Counted from the first letter of the stretch, positions 25,287 through 34,060 are shown. The stretch: 41,981 bases of DNA from Candidatus Thorarchaeota archaeon (GCA_004524445.1 SDNP01000027.1:1-41981), one strand, 5' to 3'. Made by a program: numbers and translations. The notes: generated from the sequence alone by a model not told the origin.

Positions 25287-26504
25287 ATGGGATTTAGCAT
25301 TGGAATCGTTGGAAAGCCGTCATGTGGGAAGACTTCGTTTACGAATGCTGCATGTATGACAGATTTCAAGGTGGGAAGTTATCCTTTTACGACGATTGAC
25401 GCCAACGTAGGCGTTGCACATGTTCGCTCCAAATGTGTTTGCGAGGATTTTGATGTACAGGACAACCCCCAAAACTCACTCTGCATTGAAGGCACCCGTC
25501 TCATTCCCGTCAAACTAATTGATGTTGCTGGTCTAGTTCCAGGCGCCCACGAGGGCCGTGGCATGGGAAATCAATTCTTAGACGATTTGAGTCAGGCCGA
25601 TGTTCTCATTCACATTGTTGACGCAAGTGGTTCCCTTGATTCGGAAGGTCAGGAGATTGATGCAGGATCTTATGACCCTGTAAATGATGTTGAATTTCTG
25701 GAAACCGAAATAACCCAATGGATGCTAGGAATTGTCACTAAGGATTGGAAGAGAATCACCTCAAAAGCACGAGCGGAAGGGGCAAAACTAGAGGAACTGC
25801 TTCTTAAGAAACTGTCAGGCCTTCAAGTCACAAGAGGACATATTCTGAAATCGATACGAGAAACAGGGCTCAGCGCCCAGGAAGCGTATAAGTGGTCTGA
25901 AGAAGACATCCTCGAATTTGTACGTCAACTCCGACTTATTTCTAAGCCCATAATAATCGCAGCAAATAAAATTGACAAACGGGGCGCAGAAGAAAATCTG
26001 CAGCGCCTCCGGGAGGCATACCCCAATCAAATGGTTGTGCCCGTGAGTGCATTAGCTGAGAAAATCTTACGGGACCTAGAGAAGAAGGCGATTCTATCCT
26101 ATATTCCAGGGGACGAAGATTTCGATATCCTAGAATCCGACAAATTAACACCTGGAGAGATTGCTCCGTTGGAGAAAATAAGGAGCGAAATTCTTCAGAA
26201 GTTTGGAGGGACAGGAGTTCAAAATATCCTCAACAAAGCAGTCTTTGATTTTCTAAACATGATTTCTGTCTATCCCGTTCATGACGCAAATTCACTAACG
26301 GACAGTGATGGCAATATTCTGCCTGACGTCTATCTTGTTCCAGAAGGAACAACAGCGAAGCAATTCGCAGGAGTCATCCATTCGGACTTGGAGGAATCCT
26401 TTTTGCATGCCATTGATGCTAGAACCAAGATGCGCATATCCGAAAAACACAATCTCAAGGACAGAGATGTAATCAAAATCGTCAGCACCAAGGGCTCAAA
26501 GTAA
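25287..26504 (+). CDS. Obg/YchF-related GTPase, Ygr210-like, with C-terminal TGS domain
   Basis: A translation-associated GTPase of the archaeal/eukaryotic Ygr210 group. G1 GKPSCGKTS (9-17), switch region SYPFTTIDANVGVA, G3 DVAGLVPGAHEG, G4 AANKID and a C-terminal TGS-like domain with VYPVHDANSL and LKDRDVIKIVS. Length (405) fits. ATG 25287 is chosen: GGTGA lies 8 bases before it, while the GTG at 25275 overlaps that site. Likely ribosome-associated; precise role unknown. Confidence 0.93.
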   Translation: MGFSIGIVGKPSCGKTSFTNAACMTDFKVGSYPFTTIDANVGVAHVRSKCVCEDFDVQDNPQNSLCIEGTRLIPVKLIDVAGLVPGAHEGRGMGNQFLDDLSQADVLIHIVDASGSLDSEGQEIDAGSYDPVNDVEFLETEITQWMLGIVTKDWKRITSKARAEGAKLEELLLKKLSGLQVTRGHILKSIRETGLSAQEAYKWSEEDILEFVRQLRLISKPIIIAANKIDKRGAEENLQRLREAYPNQMVVPVSALAEKILRDLEKKAILSYIPGDEDFDILESDKLTPGEIAPLEKIRSEILQKFGGTGVQNILNKAVFDFLNMISVYPVHDANSLTDSDGNILPDVYLVPEGTTAKQFAGVIHSDLEESFLHAIDARTKMRISEKHNLKDRDVIKIVSTKGSK

Positions 26505-26578
26505 TCGAAAAGTTGTCCTTCTCACCAATTCAGACATGCCTGTCAACTTATCAGCGAAAGGCGTGCATCAAAGCATGC

Positions 26579-27115
26579 CTACCCAATCTTTTTTCCGATA
26601 CCCCAGTATTCGCCAGTGAGGGGAATGTATGTGAAAGGTGCCGCTATATTCAAGTCAAGACGTTCCTTAGAATCAATTGCCTCCTGGTCCATATGAACCG
26701 CAACAACTTCCGCGATGAAGAGATCGTGAACTCCCACACTGATGATTTTTTTGACCTCTGCTTCGATGTTGAGGGGACACTCCTCTATCATCGGAGCGGA
26801 TACTTTTGTGGCATTTACAGGTGTGAGACCACATTCTTCGAATTTGTTGTGTTCCCTACCAGAGTGGGTGCCACAGAATACAGTGGCATCTAACAAGTCA
26901 CGACTCGGAATATTCACAACGAAATCTCCGGCTTCTTTAATCAGGTCATAGCTATATCTGCTCGGACGAACTCCTATCGCTATACTTGGTGGATCACTAC
27001 AGACATTGGCTGCCCACGAGAGAGTGATTATATTCGGTTGTTTTTCGTGTGCGACACTAACCAATATGACCGGACATGGGATAATTGCTGTTGATGGTTT
27101 CTTCTGTTTTTTCAT
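26579..27115 (-). CDS. Flavin reductase-like protein, FMN-binding split barrel
   Basis: The 178-residue product matches the flavin reductase-like split-barrel family: PCPVILVSVAH, NIITLSWAANVCSDPPSIAIGV (flavin-phosphate loop), FVVNIPS, and FEECGLTP. Such proteins bind FMN and reduce flavins or act as ferric reductases or oxygen-sensitive oxidoreductases; substrate unknown. The gene is convergent with the GTPase and divergent from the dehydrogenase. Confidence 0.88.
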   Translation of the reverse strand: MKKQKKPSTAIIPCPVILVSVAHEKQPNIITLSWAANVCSDPPSIAIGVRPSRYSYDLIKEAGDFVVNIPSRDLLDATVFCGTHSGREHNKFEECGLTPVNATKVSAPMIEECPLNIEAEVKKIISVGVHDLFIAEVVAVHMDQEAIDSKERLDLNIAAPFTYIPLTGEYWGIGKKIG

Positions 27116-27217
27116 ACGAAGAACGGTGTATTCTCCGGTTTATGAAAGTGGTGCTTTCATCAGGTTTAAGTCGAAGTATTGAATTTCAGTGCTCAAGAAT
27201 TAAGGAAGGCTCTACCA

Positions 27218-28129
27218 ATGGCACGTGTTTTAGTATCAGATCCTATAGCTGACTCAGCTGTGAAGACGATAGATGACGCCGGTATCGAACTGGTGCACAG
27301 AGACCACGAGAAAGACGGTCCTCTTGAAGAACTAATCAAGGGGTTCGATGGAATCATCGTACGAAGTGCAACCAAAGTGACTCGAGGTGTCATTCAGGCT
27401 GCAGATCAATTGAAAGTTATCGTTCGAGCGGGAGTCGGTTTAGATAATGTTGACCTTGAGGCGGCAAAAGATAATGGTGTCGAGGTCTTGAATACCCCAG
27501 AAGCCCCAACTGTATCAGTAGCGGAGATGGTCTTTTCGCTCATGTTCGCATTAGCAAGAAATGTGACTCAAGCTGACAGTTCCATGAAGGATGAGCGATG
27601 GGAAAAGAAGAAGCTTAGAGGCGTTGAACTCTGGAAAAAGAACCTTGGAATTGCTGGATTTGGGCGGATTGGACAGGAAGTAGCTCGTATGGGTAAGGCT
27701 TTTGGAATGAACATTCTTTCTTATGGAGGTTCACGTCTCATAGAAGCCTCCAAGAAAATTGGAGCATCACCTGTATCACTTGATGAACTTCTTGCTCAAT
27801 CTGATTATCTCTCACTTCATGTACCCATGAAATCCGAAACTGAGGGAATGATCGGCTCCAAGGAATTTAAGAAAATGAGAGAATCTGCATTTCTCATCAA
27901 CACTGCCAGAGGTGGCGTTGTAGACGAAGAAGCTCTACTTGCTGCTCTAGACCAAGGTCAAATTGCCGGTGCAGGGGTGGACGTGTTTGAAAACGAACCC
28001 CCTGTTGATTGGGCTCTCGCAAAACACCCCAAGGTAGTAGCAACTCCGCATCTAGCATCTTCTACGTTCGAAGCTCAAAATAGAGTGGGAGAGCTTACTG
28101 CAGAGAAAATCATAGATTTCTTTAAGTAG
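27218..28129 (+). CDS. serA: D-3-phosphoglycerate dehydrogenase-like D-2-hydroxyacid dehydrogenase (short form)
   Basis: NAD-dependent dehydrogenase, 303 residues. Nucleotide-binding GFGRIG (147-152), catalytic R231 in INTARGG, E260 in FENEPP, H278 in TPHLASST. The order and the RAGVGLDNVD segment resemble the first enzyme of serine synthesis. It lacks the C-terminal ASB/ACT domains of full-length SerA, so feedback control by serine is not expected, and another 2-hydroxyacid substrate cannot be excluded. ATG 27218 follows AAGGAAGG; the frame extends to 27179 without conserved sequence. Confidence 0.85.
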   Translation: MARVLVSDPIADSAVKTIDDAGIELVHRDHEKDGPLEELIKGFDGIIVRSATKVTRGVIQAADQLKVIVRAGVGLDNVDLEAAKDNGVEVLNTPEAPTVSVAEMVFSLMFALARNVTQADSSMKDERWEKKKLRGVELWKKNLGIAGFGRIGQEVARMGKAFGMNILSYGGSRLIEASKKIGASPVSLDELLAQSDYLSLHVPMKSETEGMIGSKEFKKMRESAFLINTARGGVVDEEALLAALDQGQIAGAGVDVFENEPPVDWALAKHPKVVATPHLASSTFEAQNRVGELTAEKIIDFFK

Positions 28130-28192
28130 TCGAAAGAGATTAATGGCTTTCGTATCGTTAGACCTTTAAGCAAATAATTGCGGGAATCACTT

Positions 28193-28290
28193 GGCTCAGC
28201 AAGTGTGCTGAGCCCTACCAATTCCTTTGTGTTGGCGGATGCGTCCGCAGGGATGTGGCCTTGACCGGCTGAACCACAAACAAAGAGAAT
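28193..28290 (+). ncRNA. Structured leader (or small RNA) upstream of the eL15 operon
   Basis: Helices visible: GGCTCAGC (28193-28200)/GCTGAGCC (28207-28214), a perfect 8-bp hairpin; then a three-way-junction-like element closed by ATTCCTTTGT (28221-28230) with ACAAAG-A-GAAT (to about 28290, one bulged A), containing GCGGA (28235-28239)/TCCGC (28244-28248) and a GTGGCC...GGC(TGAA)CCAC arm. A TATA-like CTTTAAG near 28164 lies 25-30 bases before the first hairpin. The last helix ends about 28 bases before the eL15 start. It may control eL15 or be a separate small RNA; no known class matched. Confidence 0.5.
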
Positions 28291-28317
28291 GAACTACGAC
28301 AAAGGATGTAGCAGCAG

Positions 28318-28899
28318 ATGGCAGCTTACAAATACATGAATAAAGAGTGGATTCGGGAACAGAAAGAACGCTCAGAGATTGTTCGACAGCGGCTTATTGT
28401 ATGGAGAAAACAGGGCAATATTGTTCGACTGAAACGCCCTACACGCCTGGGACGCGCACGAAATCTTGGTTACAAGGCCAAGCAGGGGTACGTTGTTGTA
28501 CGAATTAAGACAGGGCGAGGTCCTCGCGAAAAACCACGACCCCGCATGGGCAGAAAACCCCGCAGTCTGGGTGTGAATAGATACACCCCACAAAAATCTC
28601 GCCGTTGGATATCTGAAGAGCGTGTAGCAAAGAAGTTTCCAAATCTTCGAGTTCTGAACTCCTATTGGGTAGGGTCTGATCACAAACATGTTTGGCATGA
28701 GGTGATTCTTGTTGATCCTAATCATCCCGTGATATACAATGATCCTGAGATTAACTGGATTTGCGAGGATCGACAGAAAGGCAGAGAAAGCCGCGGATTG
28801 ACCTCAGCGGGCAAGAGAAGCCGAGGTCTGAGAAAGAAAGGCATCGGTTCAGAGAAAACCAGGCCTAGTCTAAAATCCAAGGGCAATCGCGGAAAGTAG
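28318..28899 (+). CDS. rpl15e: Ribosomal protein eL15
   Basis: Large-subunit protein of 193 residues: AAYKYMNKEW at the N-terminus, RLKRPTRLGRARNLGYKAKQG, RGPREKPRPRMGRKP and HVWHEVILVDP, with a basic C-terminal tail (GRESRGLTSAGKRSRGLRKK). ATG 28318 starts the conserved sequence. It leads an operon with a COG1325 protein and two RNase P proteins, the usual archaeal order. Confidence 0.95.
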   Translation: MAAYKYMNKEWIREQKERSEIVRQRLIVWRKQGNIVRLKRPTRLGRARNLGYKAKQGYVVVRIKTGRGPREKPRPRMGRKPRSLGVNRYTPQKSRRWISEERVAKKFPNLRVLNSYWVGSDHKHVWHEVILVDPNHPVIYNDPEINWICEDRQKGRESRGLTSAGKRSRGLRKKGIGSEKTRPSLKSKGNRGK

Positions 28900-28905
28900 T
28901 CTAAG

Positions 28906-29379
28906 ATGAATTCGGGCTCGACATCCTCTGATATTTTCACCGATTATATTGAGGTTCGTGCCCACTCACGGGCTACAGAGGTTCCTGAAAGGGTAGAAGA
29001 GGCAATACTCAATGTATTCCAGGAAGACCTGAGAGAACACGTGAAGGTGAGCCGTGACGTTGCCGAAGGACACTCTGATAATCCTATTGTGGTCATCAAG
29101 GGGGTTCTCAAGAATAAGCGGAGATGCTTAGAACAGCTCGTGTCTTTAGCTAGCCGCTTGGACAAAGATGACTTATCATATATTCGACATACGATGACTC
29201 GCAGATTTGACGATGATTGCCGATTCTATCTTAGAATTGATAAGCAAGAAGCATATCTAGGAAATATACATCTTGCACAAGCAACCGATATGATTAGTGT
29301 TGAGATTCGATTAAGGCAATACCCGCGGTGCGAGTCCGACTCAGCAATGGAATGGCTTTTTGACCATCTCAACAAGTAG
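28906..29379 (+). CDS. COG1325 RNA-binding domain protein (exosome/RNase P-associated)
   Basis: A 157-residue protein of the archaeal COG1325 group: DYIEVRAHSRATEVPERVEEAI, then DDLSYIRHTMTRRFDDDCRFYLRIDKQEAYLG. Gene neighbourhoods with eL15 and RNase P proteins are typical; an RNA-binding role, possibly linked to the exosome, is assumed for the family. ATG 28906 follows the eL15 stop by six bases. Confidence 0.87.
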   Translation: MNSGSTSSDIFTDYIEVRAHSRATEVPERVEEAILNVFQEDLREHVKVSRDVAEGHSDNPIVVIKGVLKNKRRCLEQLVSLASRLDKDDLSYIRHTMTRRFDDDCRFYLRIDKQEAYLGNIHLAQATDMISVEIRLRQYPRCESDSAMEWLFDHLNK

Positions 29380-29393
29380 GAGCGAAATAGCCA

Positions 29394-30077
29394 TTGAATG
29401 CTACGGATCTCAATTTGAGAATAAAACACAAAGATGAGATTCAACGTTTTCTTCATATTGCTCAACGACTCGGTTTTGACCATCTTGTTATTCCCTCTGC
29501 CCTGTTGAATTCCTATGAAGAGCAGCGAGAAGGTATTACACTGCTTTCCAGAACCGATATCCCAGATGTGAAATTAGGGAAACTGAAGGGAACACTTGAC
29601 CGTTATAGAAAGAAACATGTAATCGTAGCGGTTCAGTTATCGAATCCATCTGTGTCAAACTGGGCTGCAAAGGATGAGCGCATTGATTTGCTCACAATGA
29701 TTCCCGCCTTAGATTCTGTGCATTTGAGGAGGAGTACAGCCAAACTGGCATCAGAATCCGGGACTGCTCTTGAAGTCACCCTGGCGCCCCTCTTAGAAAC
29801 ACAAGGATTTGACCGGTCTAGAACCCTCAAAATCATGAGAGAAAACATATCCACCGCACTAGATGCAGGTATGAAGGTGGTAGTCTGTAGTGGGGCAAAT
29901 GAACCAATGATGATGCGTTCTCCTAGAGCATTGTGCTATTTTGGAAAACTCTTGGGGCTTGATAGGACTTTGGCCAAATCTGCTGTTTATAATTACCCTA
30001 CTGAAATAGTGCAGTCAAATCTTAGGAAGCTTACAGGCCAATTCGTTCGACCGGGAGTAGAAATCCTAGAGAGGTAA
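29394..30077 (+). CDS. rnp3: RNase P protein component 3 (Rpp30 homologue)
   Basis: TIM-barrel-type RNase P subunit, 227 residues. It shows LGFDHLVIPSA, VQLSNPSVSNWAAKDERIDLLTM, ALEVTLAPLLE, and CSGANEPMMMRSPRAL. It works with Rnp2 and the RNase P RNA in tRNA 5' processing. The start is TTG at 29394, with AGGAG at 29378-29382 upstream. The Rnp2 gene follows after four bases. Confidence 0.93.
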   Translation: MNATDLNLRIKHKDEIQRFLHIAQRLGFDHLVIPSALLNSYEEQREGITLLSRTDIPDVKLGKLKGTLDRYRKKHVIVAVQLSNPSVSNWAAKDERIDLLTMIPALDSVHLRRSTAKLASESGTALEVTLAPLLETQGFDRSRTLKIMRENISTALDAGMKVVVCSGANEPMMMRSPRALCYFGKLLGLDRTLAKSAVYNYPTEIVQSNLRKLTGQFVRPGVEILER

Positions 30078-30081
30078 TGGC

Positions 30082-30393
30082 ATGAAACCGAATAGGAAAA
30101 GGTACGTGCGATTCAGGCTGCATCAGTCTGATGCAAAAATCGGCAAACATCAACTCAATGATGCACTCTGGCAAGAACTTCTATCTCTTTTTGGCGAGTC
30201 CGGCATCGCTGATACACGATTATACCTCAACGAATTCGACGATGAAACAGGAGTAGGCATCCTTCAATGCAATGCTGTTCACCTTGAACGGGTTATCCAA
30301 GCTGCAATCCTTATTCGTGCAATAGATGGAACCCTAGTTTCTTTTGAACCCTTGAAGACATCAGGGACGTTGAAATCCTTGAAACCACCCTAA
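30082..30393 (+). CDS. rnp2: RNase P protein component 2 (Pop5 homologue)
   Basis: RRM-like RNase P subunit, 103 residues: KRYVRFRLHQSD, LLSLFGESGIADTRLYLNEFDDETGVGILQC, and AAILIRAIDGT. It is the Pop5 partner of Rnp3, encoded directly upstream. GAGAGGTAATGGC gives a ribosome binding site before ATG 30082. Its stop interlocks over four bases with that of the convergent JAMM gene. Confidence 0.93.
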   Translation: MKPNRKRYVRFRLHQSDAKIGKHQLNDALWQELLSLFGESGIADTRLYLNEFDDETGVGILQCNAVHLERVIQAAILIRAIDGTLVSFEPLKTSGTLKSLKPP

Positions 30394-30803
30394 ACCCGTT
30401 TTACTTCTACTTGTTTGATGTGCCCGCCCTCCAGAAGGAATGCATGGCTTTCCCATGTTTCGTTTTTCTTGGAAGCAATCAGCCAAATCACGGGATTCAG
30501 ATTCATGTTCTCCCTATCTCTACCTGATGGTCTTGGTTTACCCGGATGCGAATGGAAAATACACACCAACTCTTGTCCTCTCTTGTCTGCATCCATGAGA
30601 AGTCGATACTGAGTCATCGGTTCAACTGCAAAGGATGTACTAGAATCAAGGATGTTCTCAACAAATTCTATCCTATCGATGGTGACGATTCTCTCATGCA
30701 CGCTGCCAAATAGAAGTGCAACCGCTTCTTTGGGAAGAAACTTTTCTGCATGTTGATGAAGTCTATCAAGGTCCTGTTTTTTGACCTTAAGCACATCCAC
30801 CAA
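30390..30803 (-). CDS. JAMM/MPN+ domain metalloprotease
   Basis: A 137-residue single-domain JAMM protein: E26 in PKEAVALLFG, H84 and H86 in FHSHP, S93 and D96 in PSGRD. These form the zinc site of isopeptidases that remove ubiquitin-like modifiers (SAMPs in archaea). The usual spacing is HxHx10D; here nine residues separate H86 and D96, one fewer. The start is uncertain (TTG 30803, GTG 30800 or GTG 30794). The Lrp gene lies just upstream in the same direction. Confidence 0.88.
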   Translation of the reverse strand: MVDVLKVKKQDLDRLHQHAEKFLPKEAVALLFGSVHERIVTIDRIEFVENILDSSTSFAVEPMTQYRLLMDADKRGQELVCIFHSHPGKPRPSGRDRENMNLNPVIWLIASKKNETWESHAFLLEGGHIKQVEVKRV

Positions 30804-30812
30804 CCTAAAGCC

Positions 30813-31256
30813 TCATGCATCAAAGGGAGATTTTACCGTTTCAAGTACGATGCATGTTTCAACCTCGCCCACTCCCGGAACTTTTCCAAGGCGTTTCTCT
30901 AAAAACTGCCTCAGCTGGGATAAATCATCCACTGTTACTTTGAGCATCACTCCGCAGGCGCCATCAAGGAAATATGCTTCGTCTACCTCTTCGTATGCCT
31001 TGACCTTCTCGGCAATGGCAGATGCCTGTTTCATCTGCGCTTTGACTCGAACAATCGCACTTATTTTCGGACCTATCTTGAGTGGATCTAATACAATGGT
31101 AAATCGCTTGATGATGCCTTCCTTCAGCAGACTGCGTACTCTCCGCCGAATTGTGACCTCGGTACGATCTACTTCCTCTGCAATCTCGCTATAGGAACGT
31201 CTACCGTCTTCCTGAAGCATGGAAATTATCTGTCTGTCAATGTCATCAAGTGTCAC
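30813..31256 (-). CDS. Lrp/AsnC-family transcription regulator
   Basis: A 147-residue regulator: N-terminal winged helix (LDDIDRQIISMLQEDGRRSYSEIAEEVDRTEVTIRRRVRSL, about 3-44) and C-terminal RAM ligand-binding domain (about 65-140, KISAIVRVKA...GACGVMLKVTV). It precedes the JAMM gene by nine bases, so the two are probably co-transcribed. The ligand cannot be told from sequence. A T/A-rich stretch CATATATCTTACTAAATG (about 31321-31338) upstream may hold the promoter. Confidence 0.92.
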   Translation of the reverse strand: MTLDDIDRQIISMLQEDGRRSYSEIAEEVDRTEVTIRRRVRSLLKEGIIKRFTIVLDPLKIGPKISAIVRVKAQMKQASAIAEKVKAYEEVDEAYFLDGACGVMLKVTVDDLSQLRQFLEKRLGKVPGVGEVETCIVLETVKSPFDA

Positions 31257-31397
31257 GTTAGTATCCTCGGTTATGTTTAAGGTCCTCGAAAAGACTCTCA
31301 GGATTCGTTCATCTAGCCGTACATATATCTTACTAAATGCTACATATTTGAGCTGATAAATGTACGAAGTCGAAAATCAATTCATATCCACATGATA

Positions 31398-32216
31398 TCA
31401 TAGAATCTGTAGCTGTTCCCCAATGATGGTTTCCTCTTTCTCAGCAAGTGTTGCTACCAGCTCAATGTAGGGCAGAAGCTTCTCCGCGCTACGAATCTTC
31501 ATTTCCAATAGCTCTTGTATTTGGAAGATGCCAGATGCATTATTCATTACGACTTCAATTCGAACGGCTTTATTTTTGCCCGATGTAATCTTTACTCTCT
31601 CAATCGACATTGCTGATGCAGAGTGGATGTTGACACTTCCAGCCTCAAATGGAATTCTTGCTCGCCCTTTTGTCATATCTAACGCATCTGCAATTCCAAC
31701 TATTCCTGCCTCAATGGTGGTAGGATCAATGAATTTCTCATGAGAGTACATTGCATGCAGGATATGTCCGCGAAGGTGTGCCTGCTTTCTCGTTTCGTTA
31801 GGATATGCCTTCTTTAATACTCGTGTGATTATTGGGGTTGCTAATGCCACAGAGAACACGTGATGTTCGTCCCGATGCACTGACATCCCAATATCATGCA
31901 GATATGATGCCATCATTACGATTAATTGGGCATCATCATTATTTCCTGTTTCCTCCTGAACGATAGTTGGTTTCAGGTGTTTGCTCAGAGCTTTTAGTAA
32001 TTGCATGCCATTTTTTACTACTATTAGAGAATGGATATGTCCATGGTCTGAATACCCCATCCTATCTATAGCCATTCGATTTGCGTCTTCAAGAATCATT
32101 TGTAATTCGTCATCATTTTCCATCGCATCGAATGCTACTCTGCATACTCTGTTTCCTTTGAAAAGTTGCCTTACTCTATCTACTAGTGTTTGTCTTTGTT
32201 TATGGCCCTTCTTCAT
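31398..32216 (-). CDS. HD-superfamily metal-dependent phosphohydrolase (COG3294-like)
   Basis: A 272-residue HD-domain protein. Metal ligands: H62 in SDHGHIHS, H107-D108 in YLHDIG, H151 in RGHILHAMYSHE, and D177 or D180 in IADALDMT. The C-terminal half lacks a second known domain. The family hydrolyses phosphoester bonds in nucleotides or similar compounds; substrate unknown. Start ATG 32216, followed by a basic segment KKGHKQRQ. Stands alone between the Lrp and FTR1 genes. Confidence 0.85.
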   Translation of the reverse strand: MKKGHKQRQTLVDRVRQLFKGNRVCRVAFDAMENDDELQMILEDANRMAIDRMGYSDHGHIHSLIVVKNGMQLLKALSKHLKPTIVQEETGNNDDAQLIVMMASYLHDIGMSVHRDEHHVFSVALATPIITRVLKKAYPNETRKQAHLRGHILHAMYSHEKFIDPTTIEAGIVGIADALDMTKGRARIPFEAGSVNIHSASAMSIERVKITSGKNKAVRIEVVMNNASGIFQIQELLEMKIRSAEKLLPYIELVATLAEKEETIIGEQLQIL

Positions 32217-32333
32217 TCTTTGCTGGCCCCCTAATTCTATCTCTTTCTAAACTATACTCTGGTTAAATTATGTTAATTCCTCTAAAGCCGTTTCCATATG
32301 GTAGTTTGTCTTGTGTTTCTATGAAGAAGTTGG

Positions 32334-33209
32334 TTATTTCTTTGGCCGATGCGGAGTTTCTTTTGGTTCATTGACCGTTCTTCGTCGAGAGATAAAATAC
32401 ACTCCTATCATGAGAACATAAGTAGCATATGCAACTACCTCAAGTGCAGAAGGATTCCCATTGTATCCAAAGAGTGATTTCAAGAGGGCACCAATGGCAC
32501 CATTCTCATGGAATAATGGATAACTGCCATCAGGCAGTTGAGCAGGGTTGATATTCCATACCTCAAGCGGTCCAATAAGGAGGAGTCCTGCCTCTTGCAG
32601 TTCATGTATTCCATATGCAATCATTCCTGCGGCAAAGAGAACCAAGAAAACAGAGGTCCACTTGAAAAATGTACCAAAACTGATTCTCAATGATCCCCTG
32701 TATATTCCATAGCCCAAGATCACGGCTGCAATCAATCCAATAAAAACACCGATATAGGCTCCTCCTCCTTCTTGAACCACAAGTGCTATCGTAAACAGTG
32801 AAAGCTCTATTCCCTCTCTTAGTATCAGTGCAAAAGCAAGAGCCCCCAGTCCGAATCCTCCTTTCGCCACCATGGAGTTTCTTGCTGCCGATTCTATCTC
32901 CGATGATATACTAGAACCAACTCGATTCATCCAGATTATCATGGTTGTTAGAAGAATCGACGCTACGATGACTACAACCCCTTCAAAGATTTGTAGCGCT
33001 GCCCCCTCGAAGAATCCCCAAATGAGCGATAAAGCTGCAGAAACACCAACACTGGTTATAACCGCACCAATCGAACCCAAATACACAAACCTAGATAGGT
33101 CCATTCTTCCTGCTTTACGAAGAAACGAAAGCATAATTGCTATTATCAGAGCCGCCTCGACTCCTTCTCTCACGGAAACAATAAATGGCGCTATAATCAC
33201 CGAAAACAC
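32334..33209 (-). CDS. FTR1-family iron permease
   Basis: High-affinity iron transporter homologue with seven predicted membrane helices. Both REGxE iron-binding motifs are present: R14-E18 (REGVE) and R131-E135 (REGIE). The length (291) suits the simple FTR1/EfeU form; no EfeO/EfeB partners are nearby. Start is GTG 33209. A TATA-like TTTAAA on the minus strand (33231-33236) lies about 25 bases before it, so the message is probably leaderless. A perfect palindrome lies between the two. Confidence 0.92.
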   Translation of the reverse strand: MFSVIIAPFIVSVREGVEAALIIAIMLSFLRKAGRMDLSRFVYLGSIGAVITSVGVSAALSLIWGFFEGAALQIFEGVVVIVASILLTTMIIWMNRVGSSISSEIESAARNSMVAKGGFGLGALAFALILREGIELSLFTIALVVQEGGGAYIGVFIGLIAAVILGYGIYRGSLRISFGTFFKWTSVFLVLFAAGMIAYGIHELQEAGLLLIGPLEVWNINPAQLPDGSYPLFHENGAIGALLKSLFGYNGNPSALEVVAYATYVLMIGVYFISRRRTVNEPKETPHRPKK

Positions 33210-33212
33210 ATC

Positions 33213-33228
33213 ATTAACAATTGTTAAT
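33213..33228. promoter_or_regulatory. Perfect 16-bp palindrome in the FTR1 promoter
   Basis: ATTAACAATTGTTAAT lies between the minus-strand TATA box (33231-33236) and the FTR1 start at 33209, where a repressor would block transcription. An iron-dependent regulator (DtxR/MntR type) is a reasonable guess; none is encoded in the window. Confidence 0.6.
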
Positions 33229-33343
33229 ACTTTAAATGAATCGTGTTATAAATAATGAGATGTGCATACCTGAGGTTGTATGCCTTGTTTCCACCGGCAG
33301 GTGACACATCACGGTTATCTGCAAAAAGGCTAGGTGATTCAGT

Positions 33344-34060
33344 ATGAGCAAAAATGAAGAAACCGACATTATTGACCTGGTCAATGGTGAAATCGTCCAG
33401 GCAGCGGAGTTAAACATAGATCCTACAGAAAATATCAACTGGAATGATTGGGATGTCAACACTCCAGCTGTAAGAACTGCTGCCTCTAAGGCCTTGCGAT
33501 TGCTCAAGGAGAGGGGCATCATGACTATGGATTCTTTGCTTCCTCTTTGCGAATCTCTCCTCGATACAGGTCAATGGCCGCATAGAACCATCGCTTTCCA
33601 ATGGAGTTTTAGTCTAAAGAAGCAATTTCAACCAAGACATTTTGCATTTCTAGATGGATGGGTTAACACTTATCTCCACAGCTGGGGGAGCTGTGACGAT
33701 TTGTGTACTCATTCGATGGGCTACTTTTTGATGAAACATCCTCAATTTGTAGAGTCTGTGAAGAAGTGGGTGCAACCAGATAATCCGTATGTCCGACGAG
33801 CAGCTGCTGTTTCATTCATTTATGCGCTAAGGAAGGGCAAGCTCTTCGAACACATTTTCGATATCTCCGATAACCTGATGCATGATACGCACCATCACGT
33901 TCTCAAGGGATACGGTTGGATGCTCAAAGAGGCGACTCTCTATTTCATGAATGATGTCTTTGAGTATGTTATGGAGAACAAGGAGCATATGCCTCGGTTA
34001 TCTCTAAGGTACGCAATCGAGAAAATGCCGAAGGATATGCGCAAGAAAGCCATGGCGTAG
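33344..34060 (+). CDS. AlkD-like DNA alkylation repair / HEAT-repeat protein
   Basis: The 238-residue product resembles the AlkD family of HEAT-like DNA glycosylases: helical repeats, W-x-x-x-x-D region WGSCDDLCTHSMGYFL (about 123-138), and VRRAAAVSFIYALRKGK. AlkD-type enzymes remove alkylated purines by using stacked helices; the aspartate in CDDLC is the likely catalytic equivalent. Start ATG 33344 has GGTGA at 33332. A plus-strand TATA box (TATAAATA, 33247-33254) lies upstream. Divergent from FTR1. Confidence 0.8.
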   Translation: MSKNEETDIIDLVNGEIVQAAELNIDPTENINWNDWDVNTPAVRTAASKALRLLKERGIMTMDSLLPLCESLLDTGQWPHRTIAFQWSFSLKKQFQPRHFAFLDGWVNTYLHSWGSCDDLCTHSMGYFLMKHPQFVESVKKWVQPDNPYVRRAAAVSFIYALRKGKLFEHIFDISDNLMHDTHHHVLKGYGWMLKEATLYFMNDVFEYVMENKEHMPRLSLRYAIEKMPKDMRKKAMA

